A stretch of 8,602 bases of DNA from assembly GCA_937891805.1 (NCBI GenBank), contig CALATK010000087.1, positions 1 to 8,602 of the forward strand. Direction: 5' to 3'. This DNA comes from an uncultured Fibrobacter sp. Its GTDB lineage: Bacteria; Fibrobacterota; Fibrobacteria; Fibrobacterales; Fibrobacteraceae. Position 1 is the first letter of the stretch. Each line of letters begins with the position of its first letter. Below the pieces are notes generated by a model that did no database searches, was not told where the DNA came from, and was given only the letters and a program-made list of their open reading frames with translations. Of this stretch, positions 1-5,585 are shown in pieces. The position numbers were made by a program, and so were the translations under genes.

Positions 1-75
1 ACGCCAATGAGGGAACTTTCCGCTCTTGCGGAGAGCATCCATGTTCTGGCGGATTGTGTCTAGACGGGTTTGCAT
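1..75 (-). CDS. 5' end of an unidentified gene, runs off the left edge
   Basis: An open frame begins at an ATG (73-75) and reads 25 codons to the window edge with no stop: MQTRLDTIRQNMDALRKSGK, then FPHWR. It is hydrophilic, looks helical, and has no signal peptide, so the product is probably cytoplasmic. It lies 65 nt downstream of the MotB/OmpA-like gene on the same strand. This is where the effector genes (zorC/zorD or zorE) sit in Zorya loci, but 25 residues are too few to assign a family. No Shine-Dalgarno sequence precedes the ATG, because the upstream 35 nt are a 7-bp tandem repeat. Another ATG (codon 12) is possible. The gene is inferred from the open frame and its position only. Confidence 0.5.
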   Translation of the reverse strand, partial: MQTRLDTIRQNMDALRKSGKFPHWR

Positions 76-110
76 ATGAGTTGCGAGTTGTGAGTTATGA
101 GTTGTGAGTC
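76..110. repeat. Five tandem 7-bp units, NTGAGTT type
   Basis: Five units follow head to tail: ATGAGTT, GCGAGTT, GTGAGTT, ATGAGTT and GTGAGTC. On the minus strand they read as AACTCAN units and end directly at the ATG of the left-edge gene. They therefore occupy the leader where a ribosome binding site would be expected. A related array in the opposite orientation lies at 4872-4899. The unit length is not a multiple of three, which fits non-coding DNA. Confidence 0.8.
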
Positions 111-119
111 AAACGCTTA

Positions 120-125
120 ATTCTA
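120..125 (-). promoter_or_regulatory. Possible -10 box for the left-edge gene
   Basis: The minus strand reads TAGAAT here, one mismatch from TATAAT. It lies about 45 nt upstream of the ATG at 75, so the predicted leader would consist mostly of the 7-bp repeats. I see no good -35 hexamer at 16-18 nt. The left-edge gene may instead be read through from the motor operon. Confidence 0.2.
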
Positions 126-140
126 TCAATTTCTCGATAT

Positions 141-776
141 TCATTTTTCTGTCATTTGGAGCGGGGTCACGCCAATTTCCACACGACGGTTCAAGCTGCG
201 GTGTTCCTCGCTATCGTTAGGATACTTAGGCTGGTGCTCGCCAAAGCCTGCCGCAAAGAGGCGCTCCGGCGGGAACCCCTGGGCCACAAGAGCCTTGACC
301 ACGCTTACCGCACGTTCCGTAGAAAGGTTCCAGTTAGAAAAATTCGGGGAGTTTTTCACCGGCAAGTCGTCGGTAAAACCGCTCACCATGATTACATCGC
401 CCGGAGCCATGGCGTCCAAAAGTCCTTTGCTGATTCCTTCAATGACCTTGATACCTTCGGCGGTCAGGTTCGCCCCGTTGATGGGGAAAAGGAAGCTGGC
501 CTGAATCTGGATCTTGCCGTCTTCGAGAGCGATAAGCCCCTGCTCGATAGAAGACTTGAGGCTCTGGGAAAGGAGCGCGTTGCGTTCTGCCGCAATCTTC
601 CGCATTTCCTCCTGGCAAGAGAGCACTTCCTCTTCGGTACGGGTCAGGTCTTCCGCTTTCTGCTCCTTCAGGGTGGCCATGGCCACGAAGGCAAGGATAA
701 ACAGGGACACCAGGGCCACGCCCAGGTCCGTATAGGCCATCCAGGGATTGTGATTGTCTTCGCGACGAAATCCCAT
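141..776 (-). CDS. MotB/OmpA-type stator protein, ZorB-like
   Basis: This 211-aa protein has one N-terminal membrane segment (about residues 18-36) opening with PWMAYTDLG. Asp17 sits where MotB and ZorB carry the proton-binding aspartate. A charged helical linker (37-85) leads to an OmpA-like peptidoglycan-binding domain (about 90-203). That domain shows GFTDD (133-137), the LSTERA stretch with Arg155, and the closing NRRVEI (196-201). In known systems two such subunits sit inside a MotA/ZorA pentamer, carry protons and anchor to the cell wall. The ATG lies 3 nt after the preceding stop (TAG TAG ATG), with a GGAGG 8 nt upstream, so the start is secure. ZorB is the closest match I know because the partner has a long tail. 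A MotB-, TolR- or Pal-type envelope protein is the alternative. Confidence 0.88.
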   Translation of the reverse strand: MGFRREDNHNPWMAYTDLGVALVSLFILAFVAMATLKEQKAEDLTRTEEEVLSCQEEMRKIAAERNALLSQSLKSSIEQGLIALEDGKIQIQASFLFPINGANLTAEGIKVIEGISKGLLDAMAPGDVIMVSGFTDDLPVKNSPNFSNWNLSTERAVSVVKALVAQGFPPERLFAAGFGEHQPKYPNDSEEHRSLNRRVEIGVTPLQMTEK

Positions 777-779
777 CTA

Positions 780-2354
780 CTAGCCCTCCACCTTAGGCTG
801 CTCGGCCTTGTGGTTTGCTCGCTGGACCTGTTCCATGACTTCCAGCAAGATTTCCTGGGTCTTGACGGCGTTTTCCATAAGCACTTCGGAGGCACGTTCG
901 TGGAAAGCTTCCAAGGACTGGTTCAGATGTTCCACAAAGTTGTCTTCTTCCTCGTGCTCGGCGGTGTCGCCAGAAAGTTTTTCCAGAATGGTTTCCAGAC
1001 CTGCGCGGAGCATTTCCAGGTTGGCGCTGAGTTCGCTCTGGTTCACCCGCATCAGTTCGGCGGTCTCCACCAGGTTTCCACCCAGGGCGTCGGTAGCTTC
1101 CTTCTCCTTGACCACCCGGTTGTCGATGCTTTCGGTAAGGGCCTTCTGGGCCTCCAGCAGCACGGCAGAAGATTCCGAAAGTTTCTGGAAGGCACCCAGA
1201 ATGTCGGAAGAAAGGGCCGAAAGCTTTTCGGAAACGGACTTGCTGAGTTCGGCGGAACCCGCCTGGGCCTTTTCGGCCACCTGGAGCGCCACCGTCTTGA
1301 GGGTTTCCAGGCCCTCTTTCTGGGACTGGACTCCGGCAGAGGCTTCCGTCGAAAGCTTGTCCATAAAGGTCTTCCACTGTTCCGAAGACTGTTTGACCTG
1401 TTCGGCCACGGCGCTTGCAATGTTCTTCGAAGAGGCATTCATGGCGTTTTCCGTCGCGCTGGCTACGGCACCGAGTTTTTCGTCCAGCTTGGTAGAAATC
1501 GAACCCATTGCTTTTTCAGTTGTGCTGGCCACAGCGCCAAGCTTTTCGTCCAATTTCGCAGAAACAGAATTCATGGAGTTGGACACCGCACTCTCCAAAG
1601 ATTCCACAGTCTTTGCAAGCCCCTGCTGCACAGAGGCGGCCACGGCAGACAGATTCTTCTCTACAGACAGGAACAGGCGTTCCAGTTCCGTCTTTTCCAT
1701 ATCGGTGGCAGAAGCGGCAGCGTCTTCGCCCTGCAATTCAAGAGTGAGGCTGTCCAAACGGGCCAAGAAACGCTCCCTGGCACCGAGCAGCAGACTACGG
1801 CTCGCGTTCAGCACCAAGGCCGCAAAGAGACCGCAAAGGCTGGTCCCGAAAATGCCCTTCATGTTCTGGAACAGCACCTGGATGGTATCAAGAGTCCCCT
1901 GGGTCGTAGAGTTATCGATAGCACCGCCGGCTGTTGCCACAGAATACATAAGACCGAAGAACGTACCCATCAAGCCGAGCAAAATCACCGTACCACTAGA
2001 ACTGCGGGGAGCGGGCAGGCCCGTACTGTTAGAAAGAACCTCGTAGGCGATAGGCGAATCGATTCGGATACCCTTCTCTACCAGATGACGGGCCATCTCC
2101 AGGCGGCGAGCCACCACGCCGTCACCGCTCACCCTGAACCCCCTGCCGCTTTCGCAGGCGGCAATCTGTTCCTCTTCGGCGCTAATCTTGCGGGCCGCGG
2201 CCATAGACATGAACTGTTCCGCCAGGAACACCACGAAAATGGCGGCCATGATAATCCAGCCGAACAGCGGAGCGCCAAAGTACACGGCTCCGCAGGCAAG
2301 GGCACCAATGCCCACCAGGGTAAGCAGGAGAATGGAATTGAAAGTGTTCTTCAT
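780..2354 (-). CDS. MotA/TolQ/ExbB-type proton channel with long helical tail, ZorA-like
   Basis: This 524-aa protein has about four membrane segments: roughly 7-26, 30-48, 121-142 and 168-188. The third contains GLMGTFFGLM and the fourth GIFGTSLCGLFAAL, the two-helix signature of the MotA/TolQ/ExbB family. From about residue 195 to the end it is a Ser/Ala/Glu/Lys-rich helical tail of about 325 residues. The tail includes two adjacent near-identical 22-residue units (263-284 and 285-306) sharing KLDEKLGAVAS. Flagellar MotA, TolQ and ExbB lack such a tail, whereas ZorA of Zorya systems has one projecting into the cytoplasm. By analogy it forms a pentamer around the downstream stator dimer and converts proton flow into rotation. 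The ATG overlaps the upstream stop (ATGA), with AAAGGTGA just before it. The channel family is clear; a defence role is inferred. Confidence 0.88.
   Translation of the reverse strand: MKNTFNSILLLTLVGIGALACGAVYFGAPLFGWIIMAAIFVVFLAEQFMSMAAARKISAEEEQIAACESGRGFRVSGDGVVARRLEMARHLVEKGIRIDSPIAYEVLSNSTGLPAPRSSSGTVILLGLMGTFFGLMYSVATAGGAIDNSTTQGTLDTIQVLFQNMKGIFGTSLCGLFAALVLNASRSLLLGARERFLARLDSLTLELQGEDAAASATDMEKTELERLFLSVEKNLSAVAASVQQGLAKTVESLESAVSNSMNSVSAKLDEKLGAVASTTEKAMGSISTKLDEKLGAVASATENAMNASSKNIASAVAEQVKQSSEQWKTFMDKLSTEASAGVQSQKEGLETLKTVALQVAEKAQAGSAELSKSVSEKLSALSSDILGAFQKLSESSAVLLEAQKALTESIDNRVVKEKEATDALGGNLVETAELMRVNQSELSANLEMLRAGLETILEKLSGDTAEHEEEDNFVEHLNQSLEAFHERASEVLMENAVKTQEILLEVMEQVQRANHKAEQPKVEG
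1437..1568 (-). repeat. Two in-frame 66-bp units in the ZorA-like tail
   Basis: Codons 263-284 and 285-306 encode two consecutive 22-residue units that differ at only a few positions; both contain KLDEKLGAVAS. Twenty-two residues equal two 11-residue (hendecad) turns, a period known from long straight coiled coils. The two DNA copies differ at synonymous sites, so the duplication is not recent and the protein sequence has probably been kept by selection. Confidence 0.8.
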
Positions 2355-3250
2355 CGTTCACCTTTTGTTTCAAATAAATTCAACTGGCCGCGGTTGAACC
2401 CGCGCAAGAACAGGGACCACTTGTCGCGGTACCAGTCAATCACCTGGAGCGTAAGGCCCCGAGCGTAATCGCAAAAATCATCGGTAAAGGCCAAAAAGCC
2501 GTTTTCGTAAGCGTAGTGCTGATTCCAGAGCCTGCCCACGTTGCGGGCACAGCCTGCCGCCGTGCGGTAATACTTGGGCGTCCCCTTCACATTGAAGGCG
2601 GCGGCAAAGCGTTTTTTTGCCAGGGTGTTCAGGGAACTGCGCAGGGATGTCACCAGGGCATTCTCTTTTTCACGGAGGCCTTCTTCCAGGCAGGGCAAGA
2701 GCTTGCTCACCGCATCCACGGCACTTTCGCCGTGCCAGTACTTGCAGAGTTTTTCCTGCAACTGCATCACGCGGCCGTGCATACGCACGAACAAGGGCTC
2801 GGCATCGCTTACCAGCAGGTGGATGGTCGCCGAATAGAAGGCGTTGATGTCCTGCTTGTTGTTCTTGACCGCAAGGCACCAACCGTTCTCGTCGTGGTGC
2901 AAAAAGTCCCCACCCTCCAAGAGCAAGCGCAAAACCTCGTCAGTAGAAAAACGCTGCATCCACTTGGCGCGGAACTCGTAGTAAAGCTTGCTCGCATCAG
3001 CCACTATCTGGGGGAAAGAGGACTCGCAGAGTTTCCAGGCCGTGGCACTATAGCTTATCAGTTCGGAGCTGGAAACCGCCTCTTCCCTATTGTTCAAAAG
3101 GGCGTCCAGGTGCTCGAAAAGCACAATGGACCAGGTCACCATCATGGACTGTGAAAGGGTCGCCACCATGGCAGGGTGATCGGCATGCACCGACAAGTGC
3201 ATACTTGTCCCCGTCATCTTGCGAATGGAGCGGCGAAAAGAATCTTCCAC
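2351..3250 (-). CDS. Unrecognised 299-aa helical protein coupled to the ZorA-like gene
   Basis: I do not recognise a family. The protein has no signal peptide, membrane segment or clear catalytic motif, and looks almost entirely alpha-helical. It has hydrophobic heptad-like stretches (about 27-60 and 150-205), a basic patch around KKRFAAAFNVKGTPKYYRT (roughly 212-230), and an aromatic C-terminal part ending near GFNRGQLNLF. The start is a GTG (3248-3250) with AAGGGG 6 nt upstream, 10 nt after the beta-helix gene. An in-frame ATG at codon 12 has a poorer ribosome site. The stop overlaps the next start as ATGA, so synthesis is probably coupled to the motor channel. A cytoplasmic partner or regulator of the motor is the natural guess, but that rests on position alone. 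Confidence 0.75.
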   Translation of the reverse strand: MEDSFRRSIRKMTGTSMHLSVHADHPAMVATLSQSMMVTWSIVLFEHLDALLNNREEAVSSSELISYSATAWKLCESSFPQIVADASKLYYEFRAKWMQRFSTDEVLRLLLEGGDFLHHDENGWCLAVKNNKQDINAFYSATIHLLVSDAEPLFVRMHGRVMQLQEKLCKYWHGESAVDAVSKLLPCLEEGLREKENALVTSLRSSLNTLAKKRFAAAFNVKGTPKYYRTAAGCARNVGRLWNQHYAYENGFLAFTDDFCDYARGLTLQVIDWYRDKWSLFLRGFNRGQLNLFETKGER

Positions 3251-3260
3251 TGGCTACCCC

Positions 3261-3980
3261 TTAAAATCCCGTTTCAATCCTCTGCCATACACTACGGCTC
3301 ACCCGCTTGCGGCTGCCCGCCAGCTCTTCGGATTCCTTGCGCACGTCAGATTCCAGATTGCCTTTAATCAAGGCCATATCGCCCTGGAAATCCCCGCCTG
3401 CCTCAAGGAACAGGCCGTAGACATTGTTGTAAATCTTGCTGTCCAAGGATATCACCTTGCCGCCCCGGACAGAAAGGGCGAAACGGTTCCGGTTGAAATC
3501 GCAATGGGACAATACAAGCTCGGGCACGTCATCTACCCACAGGCCGTAGTAGTTATTCACAAAACGTACGTTCTCGAAAACTCCGCGGGTGCGGAACACG
3601 GAATTGCGGAAGGCGTTCTCCACCATCAGGTTCTTGATTTCAAAGGAGCCGTTTCCCGAAATGATATGCAGGCCGTTCCAGCTTTCACTGGAGTCTGCAC
3701 TTTTAAAGACAATCGGTTTGGCCTCTGTACCCCGGATGTCCACCGGGCCCCGGAGCATCAGCTTGGCGTATTCGCCCATAAGGACCGTGACCCCAGGTTC
3801 CACGGCAAATGTATCCGACGAAGTAAGCACAACCCCCTGTTCCAGGATATAGGGGCTATCCTTTTCCTGCAAAAGGAGCTTGCCGTTTTCCACCTGCGGA
3901 AACGGCATCTCCCCCGCGAGGGCCGCCACGAACGCCGAAAGGAGCGGCAGGACTATGTTACTTAGCCTGGTCAATTTCAC
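3261..3980 (-). CDS. Exported right-handed beta-helix protein
   Basis: This 239-residue product begins with a signal peptide: a Lys/Arg start, a hydrophobic run to about residue 20, and Ala-Leu-Ala before a predicted cut at 22/23. From about residue 43 it shows the usual opening of right-handed beta-helix proteins: a SPYILEQGVVL strand, FAVEPGVTVLMG, and RGTEAKPIVFKS. Short turns rich in Asn and Val follow to about residue 200 (FVNNYYGLWVDD, HCDFNRNRFAL, KIYNNVYGLFLE). No catalytic residues of pectate-lyase type are evident, so it may be a binding or structural protein. The tail is basic and ends in Phe. The longest frame starts at a GTG (3978-3980) directly abutting GAGGG; the TTG at 3972-3974 has GAGGGG 5 nt upstream and is the better start. 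The gene overlaps the lipoprotein gene by 17-23 nt. Confidence 0.8.
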   Translation of the reverse strand: MKLTRLSNIVLPLLSAFVAALAGEMPFPQVENGKLLLQEKDSPYILEQGVVLTSSDTFAVEPGVTVLMGEYAKLMLRGPVDIRGTEAKPIVFKSADSSESWNGLHIISGNGSFEIKNLMVENAFRNSVFRTRGVFENVRFVNNYYGLWVDDVPELVLSHCDFNRNRFALSVRGGKVISLDSKIYNNVYGLFLEAGGDFQGDMALIKGNLESDVRKESEELAGSRKRVSRSVWQRIETGF

Positions 3981-4800
3981 CCCTCAGCTTGATTTTCTGG
4001 ATAATGTGCATATTGGGCAACAACTGGGCGGCAATCACGTCGTTTACGTCGATGTGTCCCGAAATCTCCAGGTTGCCGGACTGCACCACCCCGTGGGTGA
4101 TGTCGAACAGGATAGAGCCCGAGCCCACGATAAAGCCCTTACTCTCCATGCGCACGTTGGCGGTGGTGTCCGGAATTTCCTTGTACTTAATGTTCATACT
4201 GATTTTCGCCATCTGCACGCCGTCATGCACGAATACATCCTCAAGTTTGAAGGCCTTGTAAACAGTTGTCATTGCGCCGTTACCCGGAATCTCCACGGAA
4301 CGCTCCCACACGTCTCCCAACTTCACGGGGCTGCCGGGCAGCACGGGCTGGATCTTCATGAACACCTTCATCAGGTTCAGCTCCTCGGTGCCTGGCTGCA
4401 GGGCCTGATCCTCTACGGAGGGGTCGCTCATGGAGCCGTCACCCATCATCTTGAACTGGAAATGCTGGGACGCCAGGTACTTTTCGATGTAGCGGAACTC
4501 CTCGACGGAGCGTTTGTCACTCTTGTAGTCCACCGTATCGATTTTCATCTCAAAACGGGCGGAACCGTTGTCGAATGCCACCGTCTGGCTCAGGGTGGAC
4601 TGGGCGTTCAGGCGGGTTTCCATAGACTCGGGGGCCTCGTGGGTGGAATCCTCGGGAGCAAACACGTTGAGGCTCGCTTCCAGGGTGAATTTCTGGACCG
4701 GGGCATTCTGGGTGTTAAAAGCCAAAGAAACGCTATTGCTATCGCAAGAACAGAGCCACAGGAGCGCCGTGGACAGGACCGAAAACTTTACAAAATTCAT
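3958..4800 (-). CDS. Secreted lipoprotein, possibly DUF6263-like
   Basis: This 280-aa protein has a short lipoprotein signal (FSVLSTALLWLCSC) with a workable lipobox Leu-Cys-Ser-Cys. The predicted lipidated residue is Cys19, followed by Asp20, which in enterobacteria favours retention in the inner membrane. The mature part is beta-rich with no enzyme motif. The stretch KLGDVWERSVEIPGNG (160-175) and the end GSGSILFDITHGVVQSG with HIDV recall DUF6263-type lipoproteins; that is a memory-based resemblance, not a search result. It is the first gene of the motor run and overlaps the next. An AAGG lies only 1 nt before the ATG, too close for a normal ribosome site, so initiation may be leaderless or weak. 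The role is unknown; a periplasmic partner of the beta-helix protein or of the motor is possible. Confidence 0.78.
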   Translation of the reverse strand: MNFVKFSVLSTALLWLCSCDSNSVSLAFNTQNAPVQKFTLEASLNVFAPEDSTHEAPESMETRLNAQSTLSQTVAFDNGSARFEMKIDTVDYKSDKRSVEEFRYIEKYLASQHFQFKMMGDGSMSDPSVEDQALQPGTEELNLMKVFMKIQPVLPGSPVKLGDVWERSVEIPGNGAMTTVYKAFKLEDVFVHDGVQMAKISMNIKYKEIPDTTANVRMESKGFIVGSGSILFDITHGVVQSGNLEISGHIDVNDVIAAQLLPNMHIIQKIKLRGEIDQAK

Positions 4801-4810
4801 ACCTTGAATG

Positions 4811-4850
4811 TAGCAAATAGTTGCTAGAAATTTGGGTTTCTAGACGTCTA
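4811..4850. promoter_or_regulatory. Chain of three overlapping palindromes, candidate operator or attenuator
   Basis: Three perfect inverted repeats overlap by 3 bp each. They are TAGCAA-ATAG-TTGCTA (4811-4826), CTAGAAA-TTTGGG-TTTCTAG (4824-4843) and TAGACGTCTA (4841-4850). They lie 11-50 nt upstream of the lipoprotein start, the head of the five-gene run. No T-tract follows, so they do not look like a terminator of tadA. Sharing arms means that in RNA the hairpins would be mutually exclusive. In DNA they look like stacked operator half-sites. Confidence 0.6.
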
Positions 4851-4871
4851 CACTATCATTTATTACGCGAA

Positions 4872-4899
4872 AACTCAGAACCAGAAACTCATAACTGAG
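4872..4899. repeat. Four tandem 7-bp units, AACTCAN type
   Basis: The units are AACTCAG, AACCAGA, AACTCAT and AACTGAG. They belong to the same heptamer family as 76-110 but are inverted relative to it. The array overlaps the last codons and TGA stop of tadA, so the C-terminal Ala-Gln-Leu of TadA is encoded by repeat DNA. The second unit is degenerate. Confidence 0.65.
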
Positions 4900-5464
4900 C
4901 CGAAGGCCCCGTACCCTTATTGCCGCTATCGCCTTTCTCCAGGCGCATTTTCTGGAAAAAAGCCTTCAAAAGCCCCAGACACTCGTCGGCAAGCAGCCCC
5001 CCCGTCACCTGGACATCCCGTTTCAGGGCGTTCCCCGAAATCACGTCTACCGTGGTGCCGCAACCGCCAAACCGGGTGTCCGGCGAACCGTACACCACCC
5101 GTGAAACGCGACTGTTCAAGATGGCTCCCGCACACATGGGGCACGGCTCCAGCGTTACATACAAAATAGCACCATCCAGGCGCCAGTTTTCGAGCTTCGA
5201 CGAAGCTGTGCCGATGGCAAGGACCTCGGCATGGGCCGTAGCGTCTTTCAGCATTTCCACCTGGTTATGGCCCTTCCCAATGACCACCCCGTCCTTCACG
5301 ATGACGCAGCCGATGGGAATCTCCCCCTCGTCAAAGGCCTTTTCGGCCTCCCGGAGAGCTATGCGCATATAGCGTTCGTCGTCGGAGGTACGAGGCATGA
5401 GGTCGTTCGTTTCACTCGCTTCGAGGTATGGAGCTTGAATACTTTTGTTGGTCATGTTATCCAT
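4889..5464 (-). CDS. tadA: tRNA-specific adenosine-34 deaminase TadA
   Basis: TadA deaminates adenosine 34 to inosine in the wobble position of tRNA-Arg(ACG). The cytidine-deaminase fold is clear: HAEV gives the zinc ligand His78 and the proton-shuttle Glu80, and PCPMC gives ligands Cys108 and Cys111. GEIPIGCVIVKDG and RVVYGSPDTRFGG match TadA rather than free-nucleoside deaminases. The longest frame has 191 residues, longer than the usual 150-170. The ATG at 5396-5398 (residue 23) leaves ten residues up to YMRIAL, the same spacing as in E. coli TadA, and may be the true start. No ATG here has a strong Shine-Dalgarno sequence. The gene stands between the heme enzyme and the motor run with its own gaps, so it is probably a separate housekeeping unit. 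Confidence 0.95.
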   Translation of the reverse strand: MDNMTNKSIQAPYLEASETNDLMPRTSDDERYMRIALREAEKAFDEGEIPIGCVIVKDGVVIGKGHNQVEMLKDATAHAEVLAIGTASSKLENWRLDGAILYVTLEPCPMCAGAILNSRVSRVVYGSPDTRFGGCGTTVDVISGNALKRDVQVTGGLLADECLGLLKAFFQKMRLEKGDSGNKGTGPSAQL

Positions 5465-5465
5465 A

Positions 5466-5483
5466 TTAAAAAAATTTTTTTAA
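5466..5483. promoter_or_regulatory. A7T7 palindrome upstream of tadA
   Basis: This is a perfect 18-bp palindrome, TT-A7-T7-AA, ending 2 nt before the longest tadA frame. Phased A/T tracts bend DNA and can act as promoter elements. The minus strand continues into TTTAATATGG, where TAATAT could be a -10 box if translation starts at the later ATG (5398). No GC stem precedes the T run, so a terminator for the upstream gene is unlikely. Confidence 0.35.
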
Positions 5484-5524
5484 ACACAAATGCAAGGGGT
5501 CCTCAAAAAGAACTAGTGAGCACC

Positions 5525-5584
5525 CTCATACCTCGGAGGGGCTTTAGCCCCGCACTCATACCTCAAAGCACCTTTAGGTGCGAC
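5525..5584. repeat. Two 30-bp tandem units with variable hairpins
   Basis: Each unit begins with CTCATACCTC (5525-5534 and 5555-5564) and carries a hairpin 3-4 nt further on. In the first the hairpin is GGGGC-TTTA-GCCCC (5538-5551); in the second it is GCACC-TTTA-GGTGC (5568-5581). Head, spacing and TTTA loop are kept, whereas the stems differ but still pair perfectly. The array fills most of the gap between the radical SAM gene and tadA and directly follows the former's stop. It has no T-tract. A degenerate third head (CTCACAGCCCTC) reaches into the radical SAM coding end. Confidence 0.75.
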
Positions 5585-5585
5585 C

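Noticed and set aside
808..2046. Plus-strand open frame of 412 codons, very Ser-rich
   Set aside because: It is antisense to the repetitive ZorA-like tail. The Ser/Ala-rich composition mirrors that coding sequence, and no ribosome site or family is visible.
780..2354. Methyl-accepting chemotaxis-type signalling protein, because of the Ala/Ser/Glu-rich tail
   Set aside because: No MCP hairpin-tip motif is visible. The membrane part has the MotA/TolQ/ExbB two-helix signature, and a MotB-type partner follows.
141..2354. Flagellar motA/motB
   Set aside because: No flagellar gene is nearby, the channel lacks the MotA cytoplasmic loop pattern and has a long C-terminal tail instead.
156..2468. Plus-strand open frame of 770 codons opposite the motor genes
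   Set aside because: It is rich in His, Arg, Gly, Phe and Leu with no domain, and lies antisense to three well-supported genes. Its openness follows from the codon use of the opposite strand.
3219..4827. Two long plus-strand frames (3219-3965 and 3880-4827)
   Set aside because: They overlap the beta-helix and lipoprotein genes, whose export signals and coupled starts are convincing. The antisense products show no coherent features.
5538..5581. Hairpins as rho-independent terminators
   Set aside because: Both stems are strong, but neither is followed by a T-tract on either strand. Repetition with a conserved head fits a dispersed repeat better.
5525..5584. CRISPR-like array
   Set aside because: There are only two units of 30 bp, the conserved part is 10 bp, and the variable part is a hairpin rather than a spacer.
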